This document shows, piece after piece, positions 10,056-17,492 of a stretch of DNA of 64,000 bases. The translations under genes were made by a program, and so were the position numbers. The stretch covers positions 1 through 64,000 of the forward strand of contig NZ_WVVW01000010.1 of NCBI RefSeq assembly GCF_009857815.1, in the 5' to 3' direction. How positions within the stretch are numbered: the first letter of the stretch is position 1; every line of letters starts with the position of its first letter. The notes under the pieces are model-generated. The model searched no databases and was not told the origin of the DNA. It saw only the letters and a program-made list of their open reading frames with translations. This stretch comes from Pseudomaricurvus sp. HS19. GTDB taxonomy: Bacteria > Pseudomonadota > Gammaproteobacteria > Pseudomonadales > Cellvibrionaceae.

Positions 10056-10730
10056 ATGCAACAGGAATTCAAAATCGCCCCATCCATTCTGGCCGCAGAC
10101 TTTGCGCGCCTGGGAGAGGAGGTGAGCGCAGTGCTGGCCGCCGGTGCCGACATCGTGCATTTCGATGTGATGGACAATCACTACGTGCCCAATCTCACCA
10201 TTGGTCCCATGGTGTGCAAGGCGCTGCGCAACTACGGTATTGAGGCGCCCATCGACGTGCACCTGATGGTGGAGCCGGTGGACGATATGATCGGCCAGTT
10301 TGCCGATGCCGGTGCCTCTATTATTACCTTCCACCCGGAAGCCTCCCGCCATGTAGACCGCTCCATCCAGCTGATCAAACAGGCCGGTTGCGAGGCGGGG
10401 CTGGTGCTCAACCCCGCGACGCCGCTGGAGACCATCAAGCACGTGCTGCCGCAACTGGACATGGTGCTGCTGATGTCGGTGAACCCCGGCTTCGGTGGTC
10501 AGAAATTTATCCCCTACACCCTCGACAAGCTGCGCGAGGCCCGCGCCGCCATCGATGCCATCGGCAAACCCATTCGCCTGGAAATTGACGGTGGTGTGAC
10601 CGCCGATAATATCCGTGAAATCGCCGCCGCTGGTGCCGACACCTTTGTGGCCGGCTCTGCCATCTTCGGCAAGGACGACTACGCTGCCGCTATCTCCGCT
10701 ATGCGTGCCGAGCTGGCGCAGGCAAAGTAA
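10056..10730 (+). CDS. rpe: Ribulose-phosphate 3-epimerase
   Basis: Interconverts ribulose 5-phosphate and xylulose 5-phosphate in the pentose phosphate pathway. The 224-residue TIM barrel has the family motifs [30 protein letters not shown] (metal-binding aspartate and histidine), [18 protein letters not shown] and LEIDGGV in the right order. A TACAAT hexamer at 9963-9968 could be a -10 element, though the best -35 (TTGCTG at 9936) is spaced 21 bp away. It is followed 5 bp later by gph, as in E. coli and Pseudomonas. Confidence 0.97.
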   Translation: MQQEFKIAPSILAADFARLGEEVSAVLAAGADIVHFDVMDNHYVPNLTIGPMVCKALRNYGIEAPIDVHLMVEPVDDMIGQFADAGASIITFHPEASRHVDRSIQLIKQAGCEAGLVLNPATPLETIKHVLPQLDMVLLMSVNPGFGGQKFIPYTLDKLREARAAIDAIGKPIRLEIDGGVTADNIREIAAAGADTFVAGSAIFGKDDYAAAISAMRAELAQAK

Positions 10731-10735
10731 ATACG

Positions 10736-11446
10736 ATGGAGTTTCGCAGCCGTTTCCCTCACCCCCCGCGCCTGGTGATGTATGACCTCGACGGCACCCT
10801 GGTGGACAGCGTGCCGGACCTGGCTGCCGCGGTGGATGCCACCTTGCTGGAGCTGGGTTTTGCCTCGGCTGGCGAACAGGCAGCCCGCGGCTGGGTGGGT
10901 AACGGTGCGGAGATGCTGATGCGTCGCGCCCTGGCCCACGGCCAGGGTGTGGCGGCAGAGTCGGTGGCGCAGCGGGATGTGGGTCATGGCCTGCAGCGTT
11001 TCCTGCATCACTACGCCCGCAGCAGTGGTGAGCACTCCCGCCTCTATCCCGGTGTAGCGGAGGCACTGCAGCTGTTGCAACAGCAGGGTTGCGTGCAGAC
11101 GGTGGTGACCAACAAGCCGGCGCAGTTTGTGCCCGACCTGCTGGCCGATCTGGGTATCGATGGCTACTTCGAACGCTGGCTGGGCGGAGACAGCCTGCCG
11201 GTTAAAAAGCCCGATCCGGCCCCCCTCAACCACCTGCTGCAACTGTGTGGTGTGGAACCGCAGGATGCCTTGATGGTGGGAGACTCGGTCAACGACATCG
11301 GTGCCGCCCGCGCCGCCGGTGTGCCGGTGCTGGCGGTGACCTACGGCTACAACCACGGCCGCCCGGTAGAGCAGGAGCGGCCGGACTGGCTCACCGATAA
11401 CCTCAATGAATTCCTGTCTGCCGCGCTGCAGGCCGAGCCCTGCTGA
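10736..11446 (+). CDS. gph: Phosphoglycolate phosphatase
   Basis: HAD-superfamily phosphatase that removes phosphate from 2-phosphoglycolate, which arises for example from 3'-phosphoglycolate DNA ends. The 236-residue protein contains the four HAD motifs: DLDGTLVDS near residues 17-25, TNKPAQ, KKPDPAP, and GDSVNDIGAARAAG. It is translationally close to rpe (5 bp gap). In Pseudomonas the next gene is trpE; here about 10.7 kb of other genes intervene, so this marks the left edge of the accessory region. Confidence 0.95.
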   Translation: MEFRSRFPHPPRLVMYDLDGTLVDSVPDLAAAVDATLLELGFASAGEQAARGWVGNGAEMLMRRALAHGQGVAAESVAQRDVGHGLQRFLHHYARSSGEHSRLYPGVAEALQLLQQQGCVQTVVTNKPAQFVPDLLADLGIDGYFERWLGGDSLPVKKPDPAPLNHLLQLCGVEPQDALMVGDSVNDIGAARAAGVPVLAVTYGYNHGRPVEQERPDWLTDNLNEFLSAALQAEPC

Positions 11447-11491
11447 ATGCCAGGGCTGCGCTGATCGGAAATCGGCCGCCGGCCGGGCTTA

Positions 11492-11878
11492 TCAGAAATC
11501 ATAAATCAGCAACTTCTCCATCTTCCCTTTCAGGTAGCGATCCACATACTCCACATGCAGCGGGTGCTGCAGATAGCCGGGCAGCACACTGCTGTCCTGC
11601 AGCTCGATATGCACACCAAAGGTAAAACTGTCGTCCACCACCGGGCGTTCACTGGGCAGTGGCGGGCCGGCTTTCACAGCCACCACGCCGGGGATTGCGG
11701 TGAGGTCCGCGCTGTGGGCCATGGCGGCTTCAATATCACTGGTGCTGGCGTCAGCTTTCATCCAGATCATCACCACATGGCTGAGCGTGGCGGCTTGCAG
11801 TGGCAGGCTGGTCAGGAGTGTCAGCAGCAGGAGGCCGCTGCGCAGGCGAACGGAGGTAAAGGCTGAATTCAGGGGCAT
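11492..11878 (-). CDS. Exported stress-responsive alpha/beta-barrel (Dabb) domain protein
   Basis: A 128-residue precursor. The N-terminus (MPLNSAFTSVRLRSG, then a leucine-rich core ending LPLQAA) is a signal peptide, so the protein is periplasmic or secreted. The mature part, from LSHVVMIWMK through HPLHVEYVDRYLKG, matches the dimeric alpha/beta barrel (Dabb) fold, which is usually cytosolic. I chose ATG at 11878 because AGGAG lies 8 bp upstream; ATG at 11884 would leave only 2 bp. It converges on gph and diverges from the sigma-factor gene. The substrate is unknown. Confidence 0.8.
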   Translation of the reverse strand: MPLNSAFTSVRLRSGLLLLTLLTSLPLQAATLSHVVMIWMKADASTSDIEAAMAHSADLTAIPGVVAVKAGPPLPSERPVVDDSFTFGVHIELQDSSVLPGYLQHPLHVEYVDRYLKGKMEKLLIYDF

Positions 11879-11964
11879 GTCCATATCTCCTGGGTGGCGA
11901 CCGGTCGCGGGTGTCGGGCCATCACGTGGGCAACGACACCCTGCTTTAAGTGGCATTCACGGGT

Positions 11965-12026
11965 GAAATTGGGTAAAACGTAGAATCTCATGCCAATTTC
12001 TCTAAGAAGTGGTGTTTTTATAACAC
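11965..12026. promoter_or_regulatory. Inverted repeats upstream of the sigma-factor gene
   Basis: Two inverted repeats lie just before the sigma gene. GAAATTGG (11965-11972) and CCAATTTC (11993-12000) are perfect 8-bp arms with a 20-bp spacer. GTGTT (12012-12016) and AACAC (12022-12026) flank an A/T stretch. The segment is much more AT-rich than its surroundings. It may be an operator or the autoregulated promoter of the sigma gene; I could not define -35 and -10 hexamers. Confidence 0.35.
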
Positions 12027-12049
12027 ATTAGAAAGCTTGCGCCTTGACG

Positions 12050-12892
12050 ATGTCCCAGGAAGAAATAACAGCCATTGATTGGCCCTCGTTGATCTTTGCT
12101 CCCGCGTTTATGTCCAGCCTTGATGCCATGGCGGCCCGTCGTTTCGTGCAGCCGGTGTTGGCGGAAGAGGCGGTCACCGCCATGATCGAGGCGCTGTCAG
12201 CGGATAACTGGCAGAAACTCTCTCACTTTTCCGGCAACAGCCAACCCTCCACCTTTGCCTATGCCGTGGCCAGTCGTGCCATGGAGGATTTTGCCCGCAA
12301 ACGCTTTGGTCGTCCCCGGCCCCCGGCCTGGTTACAGGCGCTGGGTAACGCCTGGGTGCGGCTCTGGCAGATGCTCTGCCTGGAGCGTCAGTGGCCGGAG
12401 TTGATTCGCCAGAAACTGGCAGAGGAGTTTCAGCCGGGTTTGCTGGAGCAGGCCATGCGCACCATCAAGCAGCGTATACCGCGCTGTGGTGAACCCGGTT
12501 TCAGTGAGTGTTGCGTGACCGAGCTGGGGTTGGAAACCCTGCCGGACGACTCCGGCCACAGTCTTGATGTGTCCCTGGACCAGGCCCGCCAGCAGACGCT
12601 GCTGGCGCTGTTGGGTCAGCTCCTCAGCGATAACCCCGGCAATCACTCCGCCTGTCCGTCTGATGCAGAAGTCATTGCTGAATGGCGGAGGGCGCTGGAT
12701 CTGGACAGCGAGGATCGTTTGCTGCTGCGCCTGACTTACGAAGACGGACTCTCCAGCCGCAAGATCGCCAGTTTGCTGGGCACCAGTGCCGGTAGTGTGC
12801 AGAGGCGCCTGCAGCGTGTGCGGGATCAGCTGGCCGGGCTGCTGGCCGGTGCCGGCGACGAGACACCATCCACTGAGGTGGAATACCCATGA
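12050..12892 (+). CDS. ECF-like RNA polymerase sigma factor
   Basis: A 280-residue protein whose C-terminal 55 residues form a sigma region-4 helix-turn-helix: LDLDSEDRLLLRLTYEDG followed by LSSRKIASLLGTSAGSVQRR. Residues about 40-95 fit a region-2 helix bundle, with AEEAVTAMIEAL and FAYAVASRAMEDFARKRFGR in the place of the -10 recognition segment. The roughly 110-residue linker is longer than in typical ECF factors. Of two possible starts, ATG at 12050 is chosen over TTG at 12044; neither has a strong ribosome site. Its stop overlaps the next gene's ATG by 4 bp, the usual sigma/anti-sigma coupling. The promoters it serves are unknown; the seven or eight genes downstream are the obvious candidates. 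Confidence 0.75.
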   Translation: MSQEEITAIDWPSLIFAPAFMSSLDAMAARRFVQPVLAEEAVTAMIEALSADNWQKLSHFSGNSQPSTFAYAVASRAMEDFARKRFGRPRPPAWLQALGNAWVRLWQMLCLERQWPELIRQKLAEEFQPGLLEQAMRTIKQRIPRCGEPGFSECCVTELGLETLPDDSGHSLDVSLDQARQQTLLALLGQLLSDNPGNHSACPSDAEVIAEWRRALDLDSEDRLLLRLTYEDGLSSRKIASLLGTSAGSVQRRLQRVRDQLAGLLAGAGDETPSTEVEYP

Positions 12893-13800
12893 ACGACCAA
12901 CAGATTACCGAGTTGCTGCTGGCCATCAGCCGGGAAGCACCCGTTGGCGATATGCGCGCCTACCCGCCGTTGGCCGGGTTTGCTTCGGAGGATGAAATAC
13001 TCGCCGCTTTTGTCGATGGTTCGCTGACACCGGATCAGAGCCGTTGTGTCCAGGCTGCACTGGCAGGCAATCCGCGCCTGCGCCAGCAGTGGATCGCTTG
13101 TCGCGAAGCGATTGACGTCATCAACGCCAGCGCCGCTGCCACACGTCAGCAGCAGGCGCGCCGGCGGCGCTTCGCCGGAGGCTTGGGATTGGCGGCGAGC
13201 GTGGTGGTGGCGCTGCTGGTGACCTTGCAAGTGCCCCCGGCACCGGAGATGTCCGCACCTCAGCTGGAGGAGCGTGCCATCGTCAACGTGGGATCTGCCG
13301 GCCAGAGGCCGGAACCGCAAGCCAAACGTATGAAACCGCCACCAGAGGCTATCGAGCAGCGTTACGCCAGAGAGGCCCGGGACGAGACCCTGGAACCCGC
13401 TCCCCGGGAGCTCTCTGCAGATACAGCAGAGACTGTGCCGGTGGCAGCCTGGGAGATGTATGTTTCTGTTTACCTGGGTTGGACCGAGAGCCCGGGTGGC
13501 ATTTATATGCCGTTTGCCATGGCCGCAGCTGCCCATTCAAGGCTGGCAGAGCGGTGCATCAGCGAAGATATGAACGATTCCCAATGGTTGCCGGAAAATC
13601 GTGATGTCGCGGCGGAGGCTGCCAGCACCTTTGCCGATATTCATGCCCGCTATCCGCAAGCGCTGGAATCTTTTGTGCCGGTTAGCAAGGCCGACTGGTG
13701 TGAGCTTGGGCCAAAACTGAGGCGTTTCGCCTATCGGGCCGTCATAGATCAGCACGACCTTGAGAGTAAGGCGGAAGACGAACAACAGATACAACCTTGA
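12889..13800 (+). CDS. Probable membrane anti-sigma factor
   Basis: A 303-residue bitopic protein, translationally coupled (ATGA) to the sigma gene. Residues 1-95 are cytosolic and include EDEILAAFVDGSLTPDQ, the type of segment seen in anti-sigma N-terminal domains. An arginine cluster (QARRRRFAGG) precedes one transmembrane helix near 99-117, and a proline- and glutamate-rich periplasmic part of about 185 residues follows. I see no zinc-binding HxxxCxxC motif, so it is not a ZAS-type anti-sigma. The C-terminal part has no recognised domain. The assignment rests on position, topology and N-terminal similarity, not on a diagnostic motif. Confidence 0.6.
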   Translation: MNDQQITELLLAISREAPVGDMRAYPPLAGFASEDEILAAFVDGSLTPDQSRCVQAALAGNPRLRQQWIACREAIDVINASAAATRQQQARRRRFAGGLGLAASVVVALLVTLQVPPAPEMSAPQLEERAIVNVGSAGQRPEPQAKRMKPPPEAIEQRYAREARDETLEPAPRELSADTAETVPVAAWEMYVSVYLGWTESPGGIYMPFAMAAAAHSRLAERCISEDMNDSQWLPENRDVAAEAASTFADIHARYPQALESFVPVSKADWCELGPKLRRFAYRAVIDQHDLESKAEDEQQIQP

Positions 13801-13963
13801 GCCGGGTGGGCAGGATCACCTGCGGATTGCTTTTGAATCGCGGGTGCGCCGTCAGGTGATTGATGGCAACCCGTCAGCGGTCCGGGAAACCACAGGCTGA
13901 CAGCAGTATTGATCTTGTGACGTGAGCCTTCATGGCACTGCGTCACTTTGTCCCGGGGGACAG

Positions 13964-15631
13964 ATGAACAAACAACAAGCACTCGAAATTCTCGGTCTGC
14001 GAGAGGGGGCAACTGCAGCGGATATTACGGCTGCCGTGGCAGCTAAAAAAGCTGAGATCGCTGCTAAAAAGGCCGGTGCCTCCTCTGACGCCCTGGCGGC
14101 CGTATTTGACACTTTCCTGCAGCGTTTGGAGCTGGCCGAACGTGTACTTGCCGAAGACTGCATGGCAGTAGCGCCAGAGGCAGTTGAACCTGAGGCATGG
14201 CAACCGGCACCGCAAGGGCAGCAAGCAACCGGCGCCGGTGCCGCGGTGCACCAGCAACCTGTCGTCGAGCGCAAGTGGTGGTGGGTCGGCGGGGCGTTGG
14301 CGCTGTTGCTGGTTGCAGCAGTGATGACGGGCCTGTTTCTGGAACGGCTGATGGTGAGTCGCCACCAGGTCTATGCGGTGATGCGGGAGCCGGATTTAAC
14401 GCCGGAAGGAATTGCCCCGGACACAATGGATCAGGTCGTCCTTGTGGATACTGAGCTGCTGATCATGGCTTCTGCGACCGGCACCGGAGCACTGGTTCCG
14501 GGGGAGAAGTACAACCAGTTTTTGACTGGCGATTCAATCGATACCAAGATCGAGCTGCACTATCAAGACGGCAGTTACTTCGTCCGGGTCGAGGCGGGCA
14601 AAACGGAAACTGTCTATGAGTGGCCAATGTACCCGATGAGTCGGGTCGATATCGATTATTACAAGGATCACCTGATAGGCCAGCGCGAGAGTTTCCTGGT
14701 CGAGGAGCTGGTACTCGACGCCAGCTCTTACCCCTGTGAAATTTCCTATGAGCTGGACAAGGGAGAAGTCATTTCACTCTGGTATGAGGCGGATGGCAGC
14801 CGCAATGTGGACGGCAAAATGGTTCAGGATGGGGACACCGTAGCCTTTATCCCGAATGAGGAGGGTGAAGACTCCCTGTATGGCCTGGAGTACGTGTTCG
14901 ACACCAGTTCCGGCTTCAGGCTGTACCTTGATACGTTGTCTGCAGACCTGAGTGAGGCGGGCGATATGGGGCAGCTGCAATTGACAGCCGGTTGCCGGCA
15001 GGCCGTGGATGGCAGCTATCACCTGGTTGAGCCTTTCCGCAGCTGGTGGGACACCAAACTGGCGAAGAGCGACAAGCAGGGCCTGCTGGAAAAGCAGGGT
15101 GGCAAGATCGCGCTGACCATAGATACGGTGCCCAATGCCACTATTTATATCCTCAATATCAAGCCCAAATACGAGCCGGGCATACTGCTGGAGCCAGGCG
15201 AGTACAAGATTCTGGTGCGGGCCGATGGTTATCAAGACTGGAATGGCACGGTCACCTTGCGCAACATCGGTGAGCCGGCGTCCACCGCAAGAATCCCCAT
15301 GACCAAATATACCCCGTCGGCAAATTGTAAGTCGGGTAACTGTTACAACGGCAGCGGTACGTACGTCTACAGCTCCGGAGATAAGTACATCGGCGCGTTC
15401 AGCGGTGGGCTCAGGCACGGGCAAGGCAGTTACTACTTCGCCGATGGCGATCACTACGAGGGGGCGTGGGCGAGTGGTAACAAATCCGGCAAGGGCACTT
15501 ACCATTATCAAAGCGGCGACCGCTTTGTGGGTGACTACAAAAATGATGCTCCCGGTGCCGGTATCTATTACAGCGCATCTGGTGAGCGCTACAGGGGGCG
15601 TTTCGTCGATGGTAGCTGGCAGAATGATTAA
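13964..15631 (+). CDS. Multidomain membrane protein: J-like module, unknown domain, PEGA, MORN repeats
   Basis: A 555-residue protein built in blocks. Residues 1-65 are a charged helical module beginning MNKQQALEILGLREGAT, shared with the protein at 16600-17394 and resembling a J domain without HPD. A transmembrane helix lies near 105-127. Residues about 133-366 carry the unrecognised domain also found in the genes at 19212 and 20151. Residues about 382-446 look like a PEGA domain (PNATIYI, LLEPGEYKILVRADGYQDW). From about 460 to the end are four MORN-type repeats (GSGTYVYSSGDKYIGAF and similar). ATG at 13964 has GGGGGAC before it; GTG at 13922 has no such site. With the N-terminus inside, the large C-terminal part would be periplasmic. 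Function unknown. Confidence 0.75.
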   Translation: MNKQQALEILGLREGATAADITAAVAAKKAEIAAKKAGASSDALAAVFDTFLQRLELAERVLAEDCMAVAPEAVEPEAWQPAPQGQQATGAGAAVHQQPVVERKWWWVGGALALLLVAAVMTGLFLERLMVSRHQVYAVMREPDLTPEGIAPDTMDQVVLVDTELLIMASATGTGALVPGEKYNQFLTGDSIDTKIELHYQDGSYFVRVEAGKTETVYEWPMYPMSRVDIDYYKDHLIGQRESFLVEELVLDASSYPCEISYELDKGEVISLWYEADGSRNVDGKMVQDGDTVAFIPNEEGEDSLYGLEYVFDTSSGFRLYLDTLSADLSEAGDMGQLQLTAGCRQAVDGSYHLVEPFRSWWDTKLAKSDKQGLLEKQGGKIALTIDTVPNATIYILNIKPKYEPGILLEPGEYKILVRADGYQDWNGTVTLRNIGEPASTARIPMTKYTPSANCKSGNCYNGSGTYVYSSGDKYIGAFSGGLRHGQGSYYFADGDHYEGAWASGNKSGKGTYHYQSGDRFVGDYKNDAPGAGIYYSASGERYRGRFVDGSWQND

Positions 15632-15693
15632 CCGTCTGGCGGGTGCTGCGAGACTGCTGGAGCAAACCGTCGGCCTTGTTGATGGAGCGTAGT

Positions 15694-16545
15694 GTGCGGA
15701 CCGGTATAAAGGTGACTACAGCAAGGGCACTGCTATCGATGCTGTCCCGAACGGTTGCAGGGACTGCGCTGTTAACGCTGCTCGCCAATCCGGCCCTTGC
15801 CGCCAATCTGCAAAAGCGGCATGAGTCCGGAGAGACGGTTCCGGCCAACGACTACATCGGCACGCTGGTGAAAATTACCGGCGGCAGTTTTCAGATGGGT
15901 TCCAGTGATGGACTGGATTCAGAGCGGCCACTGCATCAGGTGACCTTGCAAAGCTTCTTTATGCAGGAGCACGAAGTCACCTGGAACCAGTACCAGCCCT
16001 GTATTGATGACGGCGTGTGCCCGGATGCTGAAGACATGGGCTGGGGGCGCGGCCGGCAACCGGTGACCAACGTCAGCTGGAATGATGTTCAGCTCTATAT
16101 CGATTGGTTGAACATCAAGACCGGGCAGCGCTTCCGCCTGCCCAGCGAAGCGGAGTGGGAGTACGCCGCCCGGGCCGGAAGCTCCACGGAATACAGCTGG
16201 GGCAACCGCATCAGTTGCGCGCAGGCCCGCTATGACAACTTCAAGGGCGAGTGCATCTACGATCCCAAAACAGTGCCGGTAAAATCCTTCGCCCCCAACG
16301 CCTGGGGGCTGTATGACATGCACGGCAATTTGCGCGAGTGGGTGCAGGACTGTTGGCACGATTCTTACGTGGAAGCGCCGCACGATGGCACAGCCTGGAT
16401 TGGGGATGGGGAGTGTGAGCGGCGGGTACAGCGGGGTGGATCCTGGCATGATCTGGCGGACAGCCTGCGTGCAGCCGACCGCCACAGCGCTCCCGTCGAC
16501 CTGCGTATCCCGTTACACGGTTTCCGTCTGGTGCGGGATTTTTAG
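15694..16545 (+). CDS. Exported FGE-sulfatase (SUMF1-like) domain protein
   Basis: A 283-residue precursor with a signal peptide (core ALLSMLSRTVAGTALLTLL, cleavage near NPALA) and one formylglycine-generating-enzyme-like domain: KITGGSFQMGSS, HEVTWNQYQPC, VTNVSWNDVQLYIDWLN, RLPSEAEWEYAAR, WGLYDMHGNLREWVQDC and RRVQRGGSWHDLADSLRAADR. The two active-site cysteines that true formylglycine-generating enzymes carry beside the RGGSW segment are absent, so sulfatase activation is unlikely; such proteins often act as binding or structural modules. The start is uncertain: GTG at 15694 has GGAG 6 bp upstream, while ATG at 15682 has no visible ribosome site. Confidence 0.8.
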   Translation: MRTGIKVTTARALLSMLSRTVAGTALLTLLANPALAANLQKRHESGETVPANDYIGTLVKITGGSFQMGSSDGLDSERPLHQVTLQSFFMQEHEVTWNQYQPCIDDGVCPDAEDMGWGRGRQPVTNVSWNDVQLYIDWLNIKTGQRFRLPSEAEWEYAARAGSSTEYSWGNRISCAQARYDNFKGECIYDPKTVPVKSFAPNAWGLYDMHGNLREWVQDCWHDSYVEAPHDGTAWIGDGECERRVQRGGSWHDLADSLRAADRHSAPVDLRIPLHGFRLVRDF

Positions 16546-16599
16546 CACGGCTGCAGCGGCTGCGAATGCTCTGCACATTGGATTTTTATTGGGGGAACC

Positions 16600-17394
16600 A
16601 TGAACAGACAAGAGGCTCTCGAACTCCTCGGGCTACAGGAAGGTGCAACGCCCGCGCAGATCGCCTCGGCGCTGGAGACCAAACAAGCGGAGGTCGAGGC
16701 TAAAAAAGCCAGCTCTGCCAGCGAAGCTCTGGCGGGGGTCTTCGACACTTTTTTGCAGCGGTTGCAGCAGGCGGAAGCGATACTGCTTGCGCCTGATCCG
16801 TCGTCAGTCGTAGTAGAGCCTTCAGCCGAAAGAGAGCCTTTAGCTGTAGAAGAGCCGGATACCACGACCGAGCTGCAACCCGGGCCGCAGGTGCAAACCC
16901 GGGGCAAGGTCCTTCTGATCACCCTTGGGGTGTTGCTGTTGGCGGTCATCCTGTTTATGGCCTTTGCCCAAAAACAGCGTCGTGATGCGGAGCAGCAAGC
17001 CGAGTTCAATCGCATGATGTATGACATGGCCAGGGAACAGGCGCCGGCGGCCAAAGATCCGCTGTTGGAGCAGATGGATGAGGAGATTGCCCTGGGTAAT
17101 AAAGATTTGCCCAAAGAGATGGGGGACGGGGTACGGGCGGATCGCGTGAGTCGCGATGGCCGCACGATCGGACATTACTACACCCTGTTAGGAACCCGTG
17201 CGGCAGATTTTGACCTGGAGCAGTTGGGTATGGAGGTGAGTGCCAATGTCGTCAATGGCATTTGCAGTATGGTTGAAACCCAACCCGAAACCCGGGCGTT
17301 CTACAGGGACGAGTTTGTCTATGAGTTCATCTATCTGGATGGGCAGGGCGAGACGTTAACTGTCGTCTCCATGCAGATGCAGGATTGCCCCTGA
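16600..17394 (+). CDS. J-like-module membrane protein of unknown function
   Basis: A 264-residue protein with GGGGGAA just before its ATG. Residues 1-63 (MNRQEALELLGLQEGATPAQ and onward to FDTFLQRLQQAEAILL) align closely with the start of the protein at 13964. The segment has the helical pattern of a J domain but no HPD tripeptide. An acidic, glutamate-rich linker leads to one transmembrane helix near residues 105-125 (LLITLGVLLLAVILFMAFA), followed by about 140 residues with two cysteines near the end. That last part has no recognised domain and does not match the domain repeated elsewhere in the locus. Co-directional with its neighbours, so likely one operon. Confidence 0.65.
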   Translation: MNRQEALELLGLQEGATPAQIASALETKQAEVEAKKASSASEALAGVFDTFLQRLQQAEAILLAPDPSSVVVEPSAEREPLAVEEPDTTTELQPGPQVQTRGKVLLITLGVLLLAVILFMAFAQKQRRDAEQQAEFNRMMYDMAREQAPAAKDPLLEQMDEEIALGNKDLPKEMGDGVRADRVSRDGRTIGHYYTLLGTRAADFDLEQLGMEVSANVVNGICSMVETQPETRAFYRDEFVYEFIYLDGQGETLTVVSMQMQDCP

Positions 17395-17492
17395 CAGTAA
17401 GTGGGCCACATTTTTTGGCGCCGGCGGTGCAGTAAGTGCCGGGTCTGTCCGTCTAAGCCAGGGAACCCACAACATCACCCAGGAGGTGCCCT

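Noticed and set aside
13964-14160. True DnaJ J domain in the accessory proteins
   Set aside because: The HPD tripeptide is absent in both copies, so Hsp70 stimulation is not supported.
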